Assembly: GCA_024233875.1 (NCBI GenBank)
Contig: JACKPB010000005.1
Coordinates: 258,501 to 322,500, forward strand
Length of the DNA: 64,000 nucleotides
Source of the DNA: Leptospiraceae bacterium
Lineage (GTDB): Bacteria > Spirochaetota > Leptospiria > Leptospirales > Leptospiraceae
Direction: 5' to 3'
The notes under the pieces were generated by a model, which saw nothing but the letters and a program-made list of their open reading frames with translations, searched no databases and was not told the origin of the DNA. Below, piece by piece: positions 33,701 to 42,296 of the stretch (position 1 is the stretch's first letter; the number at the start of each line of letters is the position of its first letter). The position numbers and the translations under genes were made by a program.

Positions 33701-36100
33701 TTAGAATTTTAGTTTTTTAAGAGTAGATTCACCGAGAAGGATTTTTACAACATCCTGAAAGGTTTTTACGGGATAGAATTTCATACCTTTTTTCACGTAA
33801 TCCTGAACTTCTTTCAAATGTCTCTGATTGTCTTCGGGGAAGATGATGTTTTTGATACCTACCCTCTTGGCAGCCACTATCTTCTCTTTGAGCCCGCCGA
33901 TTGGGAGAACTTCTCCTGTAAGAGTCAATTCTCCTGTCATTCCGAATCCGGATTTGATAGTTCGATCTAAGACTAAAGACAAAATCGCTATGGCCATAGT
34001 GATCCCCGCACTCGGACCGTCCTTTGGAGTAGCTCCATCCGGGACATGAAGATGAACCCGATTGTTTTCCCAAAGTTCTTTATCTCCGTAGAGATGTTGG
34101 ACATAACTCAGGGCTATACTTGCCGATTCATGCATTACCTTGCCCAACTTCCCTGTGAGCTGAAGACCGCCTTTGGAATTTAGAAGAATGGCTTCCACAA
34201 AGAGAGTGGCTCCTCCCATAGAAGTCCAGGCGAGACCGAGAGCTGTACCGGGTCGATTGGGATGAATCATTCTTTCATCTATAAAATGAGGTGTCCCGAG
34301 ATAGGACTCCAGTGATGATTTCTCGATCGATTTGGGTAGTTTGTTTCCACTTACATAGTCAAAAGCGATTTTTCGGAGAAGTTTGTCCGTGGTTCTCTCC
34401 AATCCTCTCAGGCCGGATTCCCTCGAATAGGAATTGATAAGATACTCAATTGTATCACGGGAAATGTCAATTTTCTTGTTCGTCAAACCATTTCGGTTCA
34501 TCACTTTTTTCCAGAGGTATTTCTGGAATATAACAATCTTCTCTTCGGTGATGTACCCCGAAAGTCGAATCAAATCCATACGATCCAAAAGGACACGGGG
34601 AATGGTATCTATAGTATTGGCAGTGGCTATGAAAAATACCCTCGAAAGATCAAAGGGTAAATCCAGGTAGTGATCCCGAAAGCTGGAGTTTTGTTCCGGA
34701 TCTAGAACCTCCAAAAGAGCACCTGAAGGGTCTCCGGAGAAACCTACCCTCAATTTGTCGATTTCATCCAGGAGGATCACCGGATCTCTCTCTTTCATAA
34801 TCCTCAGTCCATTGATGATCTTTCCGGGTAGAGCACCGATGTAGGTTCTTCTGTGCCCTTTGATCTCAGCTTCATCCCTCACTCCTCCAAGTGAAATACG
34901 AAAAAACTTTCTACCCAGAGACTCGGCTACGGATTTTGCAATTGAGGTCTTTCCCACTCCGGGAGGTCCGACCAGACAGAGAATAGTGGTTGTGGAGCTG
35001 GATGTGTTTAATTGTTTGACAGCCAAATATTCCAAAATTCGGGATTTGACGTCTTCCAAACGATAGTGATCCCTATCTAGGATTTTTTGAGATTTATTGA
35101 TATCTATAGATTTTTCGACAGGGTGTTCCCAGGGGAGAGCTTCGATTGTATCCAGATAATTTCGTATTACATTGTAGTCTGCTGAATGGGGATCGGAATA
35201 GTTCAGCTTTTCCATCTCTCTTTCAACTTCCTGAATGATCTCCTGTGATACAGGAATCTCCTGAAGTCTCTTGAGTAAGTCTTCATATTTCTTTTCGGTC
35301 CTCTCCTCCAGACCGAGTTCCCCCTGAATGGCCTTGAGTTGTTCCCTCAAAAAAAACTGTCTTTGTTGCTTGTCCATTTTGTCATTGATCTGGTCGTTGA
35401 TCTTCTTTTGGATATCTATGAGTTCGAGTTCTTTCTTGAGATAGATTATGACTTTTTCCAAACGCAAATGGACACTTTCTGTTTCCAGAACATCCTGATA
35501 TTCTTCTTTCTCCAGATTGAGGATAGAGCAAACAAAATCAGCCATCTTCCCGGGTTGAGTCATATTGACCAGAGTGAGTTTCATCTCTTCTGTAAAAAGA
35601 GGGTTGTTTTGTGCTAGATCCTTGGTGTAGATGAGGAGGGTTCTCATCAATGCCTTCAGGTCAGACCTGGATCCATTCTCCATTCTATCTTCGGGGTACT
35701 TTACATTGGCGAGGATATAGGGATCTTCGGAGAGAACTTTTTGAATTCGAAATCGATGCAGAGTATTGATCAGGATATTGACTCCACCATCGGGAAGATT
35801 TAACTTCTTTAAGATCTTAGCTACCACTCCAACAGGATAGATGTTCTTGGAGGAATTGCTATTTTGCTCTTCTTCGTCTTTAACAAGAATCAGTCCGATG
35901 TAATTGTCATTTTTATAAACTTCTTCGTGAGATATGGAGATCTTACCGGAAGGAACTATGATCGGAGTGATGATGCCGGGAAATATAGGCCTACTTTTGA
36001 TGGGTAAAATAGGCAACTGGTCGGGAAGGTTCTCATCCATCTGAATGACTTCTTCCTCATTTCTCGCCCGGTTTTTCTTTTTCTTGTTGGTTTGTTTCAT
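33701..36100 (-). CDS. lon: ATP-dependent protease Lon
   Basis: 799 residues with all Lon domains: an N-terminal substrate domain from about residue 28 (LPILPIKSRPIFPGIITP), a coiled region, an AAA+ ATPase with Walker A GPPGVGKTSIAK and Walker B VILLDEIDKL, and the serine protease domain. The catalytic dyad is Ser697 in PKDGPSAG and Lys740 in GGLKEK. A basic N-terminal extension (KQTNKKKKNRARN) precedes the conserved region; an alternative ATG lies at residue 21. Lon degrades misfolded and short-lived regulatory proteins in the cytoplasm. It is divergent from the amidohydrolase gene with 55 bp between. Confidence 0.96.
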   Translation of the reverse strand: MKQTNKKKKNRARNEEEVIQMDENLPDQLPILPIKSRPIFPGIITPIIVPSGKISISHEEVYKNDNYIGLILVKDEEEQNSNSSKNIYPVGVVAKILKKLNLPDGGVNILINTLHRFRIQKVLSEDPYILANVKYPEDRMENGSRSDLKALMRTLLIYTKDLAQNNPLFTEEMKLTLVNMTQPGKMADFVCSILNLEKEEYQDVLETESVHLRLEKVIIYLKKELELIDIQKKINDQINDKMDKQQRQFFLREQLKAIQGELGLEERTEKKYEDLLKRLQEIPVSQEIIQEVEREMEKLNYSDPHSADYNVIRNYLDTIEALPWEHPVEKSIDINKSQKILDRDHYRLEDVKSRILEYLAVKQLNTSSSTTTILCLVGPPGVGKTSIAKSVAESLGRKFFRISLGGVRDEAEIKGHRRTYIGALPGKIINGLRIMKERDPVILLDEIDKLRVGFSGDPSGALLEVLDPEQNSSFRDHYLDLPFDLSRVFFIATANTIDTIPRVLLDRMDLIRLSGYITEEKIVIFQKYLWKKVMNRNGLTNKKIDISRDTIEYLINSYSRESGLRGLERTTDKLLRKIAFDYVSGNKLPKSIEKSSLESYLGTPHFIDERMIHPNRPGTALGLAWTSMGGATLFVEAILLNSKGGLQLTGKLGKVMHESASIALSYVQHLYGDKELWENNRVHLHVPDGATPKDGPSAGITMAIAILSLVLDRTIKSGFGMTGELTLTGEVLPIGGLKEKIVAAKRVGIKNIIFPEDNQRHLKEVQDYVKKGMKFYPVKTFQDVVKILLGESTLKKLKF

Positions 36101-36155
36101 TATCAGATATATGTTGTAATTTATAACCAGTATTCCTCAGGACAAATCTAAAACA

Positions 36156-37316
36156 ATGAAAAATAAATGGAAAATCAGTTTTCTAATTTCCGTTTTTCTA
36201 AATCTAATTCTAATTTTCTTTCTGGATCCTTCTCATCGAGCCTTTGTAAGAGTAAAATTTTTTGAATTATTAGGATTTGGAAAATCTGGATTTCAACTAA
36301 AAATCAATGACTCTCTCTTGATCACAGAATTCAAACCGCAGACCAGATTGCAAACTCACCGATCTGAAATTAAGGGACCGGTTGTGCCATTTATAGAATC
36401 CCACGGACATCTGGGTAAGTATTTCGGAACGAAACCTGATGAAATTTCAGCTCTTTTTGATGAATACAAAATCCAATATTTCTTTTCTTTGAATATCAAA
36501 CACGGGAAGGATTTTAAAGAATTTACAGAGGAATATAAGGATCCCAGAATTTACCATTTTGTGACTTTCAATTGGAATCGGATAAAGGAAGAGGATGGAT
36601 TCAAGAAAATGCATGAAGACCTCATTCAGGATTTTGAAAATGGTGCACGCGGAGTCAAGCTCTGGAAAAATTTCGGTCTCTACCTGACAGACAGAGAAGG
36701 AAAGAGGATACAAATGAATGACCCCAGACTCACTCCCCTTTTTGCAGAGTGTGCCAGAAGAAATATTGTAGTCTCCATTCATACAGCAGATCCGGAAGCC
36801 TTTTTCTACCCCATAGATGAAACGAACGAAAGATATGAGGAACTTCTAAAACATCCGGAATGGTCTTTTGAGCCTCTCGGAATTTCCTTTGATACTGTGA
36901 TGAAAGAAAGGGAAGAGATGTTCCAACAAAATCCGGAGACAAAATTTGTTGCACTTCACTTTGGAGAATTTGCACATCGATTGGATCGGGCTGAGGCTCT
37001 TCTTGTAAACCACCCGAATGTTTCACTTGACATAGCAGCCAGAATTGATGAATTGGGAAGGCATCCTTATTCTGTTAGAAAGTTTTTTTTAAAATGGCAG
37101 GATAGGATTCTATTCGGAACGGATGGTCCACCGGATAGAGCTAAGATGGAAATTTATGCCAGATTCCTAGAAACTGATGATGAGTACTTTGATTACTATC
37201 CAAGAAATTCCAAACGAAAAGGATTCTGGAAGATCCATGGGATTTTCTTACCTTCGGAAGTTTTAGAGAAGATATACTATAGGAATGCGATGAGATTGTT
37301 CTCATTAAAAAATTGA
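36156..37316 (+). CDS. Membrane-anchored amidohydrolase (PF04909 type)
   Basis: 386 residues with an N-terminal transmembrane anchor (FLISVFLNLILIFFLDP) and a TIM-barrel hydrolase. Metal ligands are visible: HxH in FIESHGHLGKYFG, a bridging lysine candidate in GVKLWKNFG, His in VSIHTADPEAF, His in VALHFGEFAH, and Asp in ILFGTDGPPD. The family hydrolyses or decarboxylates small carboxylic or cyclic substrates. The natural substrate is unknown. It starts an operon with 37321 (4-base gap) and 38130. Confidence 0.88.
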   Translation: MKNKWKISFLISVFLNLILIFFLDPSHRAFVRVKFFELLGFGKSGFQLKINDSLLITEFKPQTRLQTHRSEIKGPVVPFIESHGHLGKYFGTKPDEISALFDEYKIQYFFSLNIKHGKDFKEFTEEYKDPRIYHFVTFNWNRIKEEDGFKKMHEDLIQDFENGARGVKLWKNFGLYLTDREGKRIQMNDPRLTPLFAECARRNIVVSIHTADPEAFFYPIDETNERYEELLKHPEWSFEPLGISFDTVMKEREEMFQQNPETKFVALHFGEFAHRLDRAEALLVNHPNVSLDIAARIDELGRHPYSVRKFFLKWQDRILFGTDGPPDRAKMEIYARFLETDDEYFDYYPRNSKRKGFWKIHGIFLPSEVLEKIYYRNAMRLFSLKN

Positions 37317-37320
37317 TATT

Positions 37321-38076
37321 ATGGTTAAATTGTTCAATGTATTGATCGGAGACACAGATCTCAAGGAAGCAACAAGACTTTCCCAAAAGCTCGATCTATA
37401 TAATTTTCACACTGAAACCTTTGCCAACGCAAACAAAATCCTATCCTCTATTCAGGAAAAATCATACGATATCTTTCTCACGGTAGAATTTTTACAGGGA
37501 ATGGATGTATATGCGATCTGTGAAAAGATACGACAGATCAATACGAATCTTCCAATCATCCTCATGACCAAAGAAACTGACAAGCACCGGATCACCCGGG
37601 CTACCCAGGTAGGAGTGAAGGGTTTCTTATTTCAACCGATTCCCGAAGCTAGACTTTTGGAGACTCTAAAGAAAAATATTCCCATCTCAGAAGATGAACT
37701 CGTTATCAAATCCGAGCTGCCGATGAAATGGGAGTACAATAATTATGGGTCCACAGAATTCATAGCGGAACGATCGGCCAACATCCATCACAGACAACTC
37801 GAAGTGACTTTTAGTGGAATCCCGACACCGGGTGCAATGAGGGAATTTATCAAGGATGTCTCTAACCAAATCTTCAAAATGGCAAATGTTACTTCAATTT
37901 CTATGGTTTTGCCAAAAGAATTTCATTATTGCCAGGATTCCAATCGAATGGTGGAAGAAGTAATTTTAAAATTACAATCTTCCTTTCAGTTTCGGGCCAA
38001 ACAGATCCGATTGAGTGGAGATCTCTTTCAAATTCAGAACAATCGATTTAAAAAACTGGAATCGTTCAAAAGTTGA
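37321..38076 (+). CDS. Pseudo-receiver protein with unknown C-terminal domain
   Basis: 251 residues. Residues 1-125 have the CheY fold order (VLIGDTDLKEA, then ANKILSSIQEKSYDIFLTVE, then PIILMTKE, then GVKGFLFQPIPE). The phospho-acceptor Asp is absent (IFLTVEF in place of xxxxDxxM) and the conserved Lys of beta-5 is Gln (FLFQPI). Phosphotransfer is therefore unlikely. Residues ~135-251 are an alpha/beta domain of unknown type. It sits between an amidohydrolase and an outer-membrane protein in one transcript, so it may regulate by binding rather than phosphorylation. Confidence 0.83.
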   Translation: MVKLFNVLIGDTDLKEATRLSQKLDLYNFHTETFANANKILSSIQEKSYDIFLTVEFLQGMDVYAICEKIRQINTNLPIILMTKETDKHRITRATQVGVKGFLFQPIPEARLLETLKKNIPISEDELVIKSELPMKWEYNNYGSTEFIAERSANIHHRQLEVTFSGIPTPGAMREFIKDVSNQIFKMANVTSISMVLPKEFHYCQDSNRMVEEVILKLQSSFQFRAKQIRLSGDLFQIQNNRFKKLESFKS

Positions 38077-38129
38077 CAACTAAGAAAAAAACATAACGGA
38101 AAAGAAAAAGAAAAGTCTAAGTAAATATT

Positions 38130-39782
38130 ATGAAATTCAGAATGAAGAATCCTTTCCTAATCATCTCTCTTTATTTTCTGAATTTATTATTCTTCATGAT
38201 CCTTTCGGTAGCTCCGGAACTCTCAGCTCAGGTAAATTCCCCCCCCTACCTACCCCCGGGAGCCAATACGAAACCCAAGATGGATACCCTCGGTCTCGAC
38301 TTCGGTATCAATAAGTACGATTCCGACTACTACCTCTATGTTAATCCCACCTTCAACCTGAATTTTACAGATTGGGGGATAGGCTTTCAGATTCCACTCA
38401 ACCTACTTCTCCTGGACAAAGAACCCAAAATGACAAACTCAAGTGTGGGTATGCTCCGTCCGGGAGACTACGATTCCAAGTTAGATTATCAAAAGATATT
38501 GAACTATATTTATTTTGGTACCTATGGAATCTACAAACCGGAAGAAATCACCTACTCCATTTACATCGGAAAACTTTTTGATGGATACATAGGTCACGGA
38601 ACCATCATCAATCGTTATGTAAACAATTTGACCGTAGACCATTACAAACAGGGAGTTATGGCAGACATCAATACGGATTGGGGTGGAGTTCAGGTCTTTA
38701 CCAATTCTGTTCTCGATAGAAAAGAAGTCAATTCTGCAAGAGCCTATGTAAGACCCTTCGGAATATTTCTGGCTGCCTACTCCCTATACACCGGAGGCCC
38801 TCCCAAGCTAATGATGCCTGGCAATGTTTTGGATGCGGTGGGTAGGAAAAAGGTGGGTGAAGAAGTGGATGAAGTTTCCATCATAGAAGAAAAAGATGGG
38901 AAGCTTATAGAACGGAAAGAAGAAGCACCCCGAGCCAAATACGATGATGAGAAACCCAAAAAGACGGGATGGGGCTATGATCATTTCCTCAATCGGATAG
39001 CGCTTGGCTACACTGTCGCCTATGATGGGGCGGCTCCCAATCAACTCACATTTGATTCGACCGGAACTTTAAAATTTGACAGCAATAATGACCCGCTGGC
39101 TGCCAGCACCCAAAAAATCAGTATAGAGGGATACGATGCAGAATTCAAGATCTTCAATCTGAGCTGGTTTGAACTCACACCCTACTATGATGTGAATCGA
39201 ATCAAATTCCTGAACAATGCTCAGGGGAAGCACTACGGGATTCATGCCAAAATAGGTGGAAAGCAATTGAATCTCACCGTCAAACCCGAATTCAGACAAA
39301 TGGACTCCAATTATATACCGATTTACTTTGATAGTTATTATGAGATTGAAAGGTTTCAGGTCAATCTGGACAATAACTTTCCCCTCACGAAGTATGAATA
39401 TGTGACTGACATTCAATCCAATGGCTCAAAAATCAAAGGTTACTATCATACTGTAGTTCTGAATGTCTACAGCATCGGTCTCGAAGGCAATTACGAGGAC
39501 TATGATGGTGAGGACAACTCCAGAGTTTTTGTGGGTCTCTATGTTCCCATTGGTTCGATGTTTCGTATTTCAGGGTTCTACCAGAAAAAAGGTTTCAATA
39601 AATTTTCTCAGGCTTTCAAGATGGACGACAAAGCGATGGGGGTGGGAGAACTGGCAGTCAATCTAAGTTTTGTCACTCTAAAAGTTCAAAACCGTAGACG
39701 CTGGGTTTTTGATTCAGAATTCAATCAATTTAAGTCAAAAGACGAGACCGTCTTTATGGCATCCGGTGGAAAATCTTTTTAA
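38130..39782 (+). CDS. Outer-membrane beta-barrel protein
   Basis: 550 residues with a signal peptide ending LSAQV. The mature protein is rich in alternating aromatic/polar strands (YYLYVNPTFNLNFTDWGIGF, FRISGFYQKKGF) with a terminal aromatic (GGKSF), as in outer-membrane barrels. A charged insert at about 245-285 (VDEVSIIEEKDGKLIERKEE) is probably a surface or periplasmic loop. The general organisation is that of conserved leptospiral outer-membrane proteins, but I cannot name the family. Last gene of the 36156-39782 operon. Confidence 0.82.
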   Translation: MKFRMKNPFLIISLYFLNLLFFMILSVAPELSAQVNSPPYLPPGANTKPKMDTLGLDFGINKYDSDYYLYVNPTFNLNFTDWGIGFQIPLNLLLLDKEPKMTNSSVGMLRPGDYDSKLDYQKILNYIYFGTYGIYKPEEITYSIYIGKLFDGYIGHGTIINRYVNNLTVDHYKQGVMADINTDWGGVQVFTNSVLDRKEVNSARAYVRPFGIFLAAYSLYTGGPPKLMMPGNVLDAVGRKKVGEEVDEVSIIEEKDGKLIERKEEAPRAKYDDEKPKKTGWGYDHFLNRIALGYTVAYDGAAPNQLTFDSTGTLKFDSNNDPLAASTQKISIEGYDAEFKIFNLSWFELTPYYDVNRIKFLNNAQGKHYGIHAKIGGKQLNLTVKPEFRQMDSNYIPIYFDSYYEIERFQVNLDNNFPLTKYEYVTDIQSNGSKIKGYYHTVVLNVYSIGLEGNYEDYDGEDNSRVFVGLYVPIGSMFRISGFYQKKGFNKFSQAFKMDDKAMGVGELAVNLSFVTLKVQNRRRWVFDSEFNQFKSKDETVFMASGGKSF

Positions 39783-39813
39783 GAATTACAGACTCAGGTG
39801 AATTTCAACTCAT

Positions 39814-39898
39814 AGTCATTTTCAAAAGGTTAACTCAATCGGCTATAAAATGGCTACCTACCAGAATAGAAAAAGTGTAATTATTTATGAGAATTGGT
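39814..39898 (+). repeat. Dispersed element, single tail unit (copy B)
   Basis: The stretch begins AGTCATTTTCAAAAGG and ends ATTATTTATGAGAATTGGT, matching the tandem units at 16340-16533. The middle contains ATAAAATGGCTAC, shared with the inverted copy at 59603-59697. No head module precedes it. Confidence 0.75.
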
Positions 39899-39922
39899 AT
39901 TTAGAATTCCGAAAATAGTAAG

Positions 39923-40105
39923 GTGATAGAAAAAAAACAATCCTTCTCCGGTCGCAGTCCCAAGGTATTAGATTTCCAATTAGCTAAAATGAAACGTTTA
40001 TTAGAAAAAGATGGGTTTCGAATTCTGGATTCAGAGGGTTCCATTTTGGAAGTCGGAGATGCTCAAAAAATAAAAAGGGAGAATGATTCCATCACCCTCC
40101 CCTGA
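39923..40105 (+). CDS. Possible small protein (60 residues)
   Basis: A GTG-started frame encodes a charged, well-ordered-looking peptide with LAKMKRLLEKDGFRILDSEG then SILEVGDAQKIKREN. The amino-acid composition is protein-like and unlike the adjacent repeats. No proper ribosome binding site is present (TAAGG abuts the GTG). A 6-bp perfect hairpin (40101-40116) covers the stop. It could be a real small gene or the remnant of a longer one. Confidence 0.4.
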   Translation: MIEKKQSFSGRSPKVLDFQLAKMKRLLEKDGFRILDSEGSILEVGDAQKIKRENDSITLP

Positions 40106-40125
40106 GCTGTCTCAGGTAGTATTCT

Positions 40126-40370
40126 TTAAAATATATTTACAGAAGTTTTGTTGTATACCCAATTTTTAAAATTCACTCCTCCGGAAAGAACCCGGTTGGC
40201 AAACTCGGGATAACCGGCTGTAATTTCTTTTTTCTCTTTCATTTGTTTGAAATCGTTTCCTAAAATAGAACCCAGGGATACCCGGATTTATCTAGGAAGT
40301 ACTTTCCTTTTGACGGATCAGATGCATCCTCACATGTTTTCAAATAGGAAGGTTCATTCAGCCAGCGCAT
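40126..40370 (-). pseudogene. Remnant of an LruC-domain protein C-terminus
   Basis: On the minus strand from 40370 the frame reads MRWLNEPSYLKTCEDASDPS, then KGKYFLDKSGYPWVLF. A +/-1 shift near CTATTTTAGG moves it into GNDFKQMKEKKEITAGYPEF, then ANRVLSGGVNFKNWVYN, stopping at 40126. The pattern DASDP...GKYF...PW...EK.EI..GYP.F....SGG....W is the C-terminal signature of LruC-type (DUF4842) exported proteins. Only the last ~80 residues survive. The fragment's 5' end abuts the inverted repeat element at 40372-40523. Confidence 0.7.
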
Positions 40371-40371
40371 T

Positions 40372-40523
40372 TTTTTCTGAGCATTTTAATTTTTTTATTC
40401 AAAATCATATTTTACTAATAGACGAATAAAAATAGGGGATTGGGGACGATAAGTCCACAATTTGCCGTGAGAGACTCCTTCACTGCAACTCACCTTTCTT
40501 TCGAATTGCGTTAGGTGAGTTAC
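40372..40523 (-). repeat. Dispersed intergenic element, head module, inverted (copy d)
   Basis: Read on the minus strand it starts GTAACTCACC at 40523. It forms a 9-bp perfect stem (40513-40521 with 40487-40495) and a second stem (ATTG.GGAC with GTCC.CAAT, 40439-40461) with loop ending TATC, then the shared core TATTTTTATT, CTATTAGT, ATGATTTTG. It lies 10 bases beyond the stop of the sugar transferase gene and faces copy b at 42297 in inverted orientation. Confidence 0.8.
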
Positions 40524-40533
40524 CTAGATCCAT

Positions 40534-41934
40534 TCATTGTTTTATCCTAAAGAGTGATTTCAAAAATATTTTAAAATCTAAAAAATTCGTTCTGGTTTTG
40601 ATGTAGAATTCTTCGGATATCATACTTTCTTCGATTTCGGGCGGAGAATTATTTTCCGATTCCCAGAGTGTAAACAATCCTGTTGGATATCTAACTGAAT
40701 CCGAAAAAGCCGAGTTCCCAACAAGATGAATATCGCCTCTGATCACCTTCCAAAATAGAAAATATTTACTTATGTATTGAATCTTAGAATTTATAAAAAC
40801 AGTATTTAAATTGTAAACTTCAGGTTTTCCGGTCAGATCTCTTTCTTTTCCGGCAATTTTAAGAATTTGATTTTGAAAAAGATCCTTTTTCATGAAATTA
40901 AAAAGAATATAAACAATGACAATCGGTAAAAAGAAAAGAAGACAGAAGGCAGAAATAAATTTTTCAAGAAATGAATTCATATGCCCCTCCGAAACTTGAT
41001 TCACTTCATCAATTAAGATTCCCTCGGGTACATGTATCCTATCTCCGGTATCGTATTTGATCAAAGATTTTTTGATAACAAACATCTCTGATACTCTGGT
41101 GAATTCTCCGAGAAATGTAAATGGTGCAATATAGGAATCGGTAATTTCTGTATTTACAGATACAATACAACCTTCTCCAATCACAACATTGGGACCGATC
41201 ACAGCCCCGTCCTCTATGACTGAGTCTTTTCCGATCACAACCGGAGGATAGATCTTGGCTCCGGCTGAGATTCTCACTCCCTGTCCTACAAAAAAATCAT
41301 CCTTATTTTTTTGAATGGAGGAGTTGATCTTTCCCCACTTTTCCTCCATGAGTTCTAAATTCCAATTCCAGATCGAATTGAGAGAATTCAACTCTCTGAT
41401 TGGGATATTGAGTTTGATGACTTTCTGGGGATTGAATCTGTTTATATCCGATTCATTTTGAGAGAGATGATAGAAAATATGATTTCCCTGAAGATCTTTT
41501 ACTAAAACGATTGAAACATCTTTTCGATCCGAATGAGAAAAAACAGTATAATCCGTCCAATCAGATTGAGTGACTTTTTTCACATAACGGAAAAAATCCG
41601 GATGAAGAAAAGTATCTGAAGGTATGAACAAAGTGGTGGAGTCGATGCTGATCCTTTTCACAGCTTCTCTGAGTGTAACAGGATCCTTTATGATCTTATA
41701 AAACAAATTGATCCCAAACTTACTTCCATCTCCTAAGATTTGTCGGGTTTCATAAACAAACTCAGAAATCATAATCACGATGTCTCTGATTCCGCATTCA
41801 TACGCAATTGAAAACATGTATTCATAATATCCCAAATTCAATGCAGGTGGATTGCAGGATCCCATAGCAGAAAATAAAGATCCTATCTCTTCTGATATTT
41901 TGGTTTGATAAATTACTAGTTTTACATCTTTCAA
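40534..41934 (-). CDS. Three-part protein: nucleotidyltransferase-like, hexapeptide helix, sugar-phosphate transferase-like C-terminus
   Basis: 466 residues. Residues 1-~190 resemble the Rossmann core of sugar nucleotidyltransferases (LGYYEYMFSIAYECGIRDIV, TTLFIPSDTF). Residues ~215-310 are a left-handed beta-helix (GAKIYPPVVIGKDSVIEDGA, VIGPNVVIGEG). After one transmembrane helix (FCLLFFLPIVIVYILF), residues ~345-466 follow the BacSugTransf family: a membrane hairpin, VIRGDIHLVGNSAF (compare the usual VLxGDMSLVGPRP), GLFTLWE, and LDFKIFLKSLF at the end. The DELPQ motif and the PRP are lost. It probably begins polysaccharide synthesis on a lipid carrier or is a decayed version. It starts with TTG directly at the stop of the WecG fragment. 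Confidence 0.8.
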   Translation of the reverse strand: MKDVKLVIYQTKISEEIGSLFSAMGSCNPPALNLGYYEYMFSIAYECGIRDIVIMISEFVYETRQILGDGSKFGINLFYKIIKDPVTLREAVKRISIDSTTLFIPSDTFLHPDFFRYVKKVTQSDWTDYTVFSHSDRKDVSIVLVKDLQGNHIFYHLSQNESDINRFNPQKVIKLNIPIRELNSLNSIWNWNLELMEEKWGKINSSIQKNKDDFFVGQGVRISAGAKIYPPVVIGKDSVIEDGAVIGPNVVIGEGCIVSVNTEITDSYIAPFTFLGEFTRVSEMFVIKKSLIKYDTGDRIHVPEGILIDEVNQVSEGHMNSFLEKFISAFCLLFFLPIVIVYILFNFMKKDLFQNQILKIAGKERDLTGKPEVYNLNTVFINSKIQYISKYFLFWKVIRGDIHLVGNSAFSDSVRYPTGLFTLWESENNSPPEIEESMISEEFYIKTRTNFLDFKIFLKSLFRIKQ

Positions 41935-42264
41935 TTATTTTACCCTGAGTACAGATTCATTCTTAGAATACGATTCACTGATCTTTTCTCGGAATGAGGA
42001 ATCGTTCCATCCAGCTAACATCATATTTTTCCTATCATGACAGGTGATCAATTTTTGTTCATTTCCACTAATTTTAGACTGAAACCTATAAATCGTATAA
42101 AATAAAATTAGAGGGATAAAGTAAAGTATGAAATAAGTTAATTCTTTTGGGTAACGTTTCCAAAGCCTCAAAGATTCTGCGTACAGCCTGAAAAGCCATT
42201 CCATTCCTATTTTTCGAATCCGATTTGGAGCGCGGGAGACTTTTCCGGTTATACAAGTTCTCAT
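41935..42264 (-). pseudogene. C-terminal fragment of a WecG/TagA/CpsF glycosyltransferase with extra TM tail
   Basis: The 109-residue frame begins MRTCITGKVSRAPNRIRKIG followed by MEWLFRLYAESLRLWKRY. This is the very end of WecG/TagA enzymes (G-x-V-K-R-A-P...GLEWLYRL...PSR). About 180 residues with the substrate site are missing. A stop codon lies two codons upstream of the ATG and the repeat element at 42297 is 33 bp further. After the match comes a transmembrane helix (YFILYFIPLILFYTIYRF) and a short cytosolic tail. It is probably a truncated, non-functional gene, although its frame is still translatable into the next gene. Confidence 0.8.
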
Positions 42265-42296
42265 AAATCATTGCGTTTTTCCCATAACTGTATTTA

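Noticed and set aside
40247..40429. Plus-strand ORF of 60 codons
   Set aside because: It runs across the repeat element and is antisense to the LruC relic.
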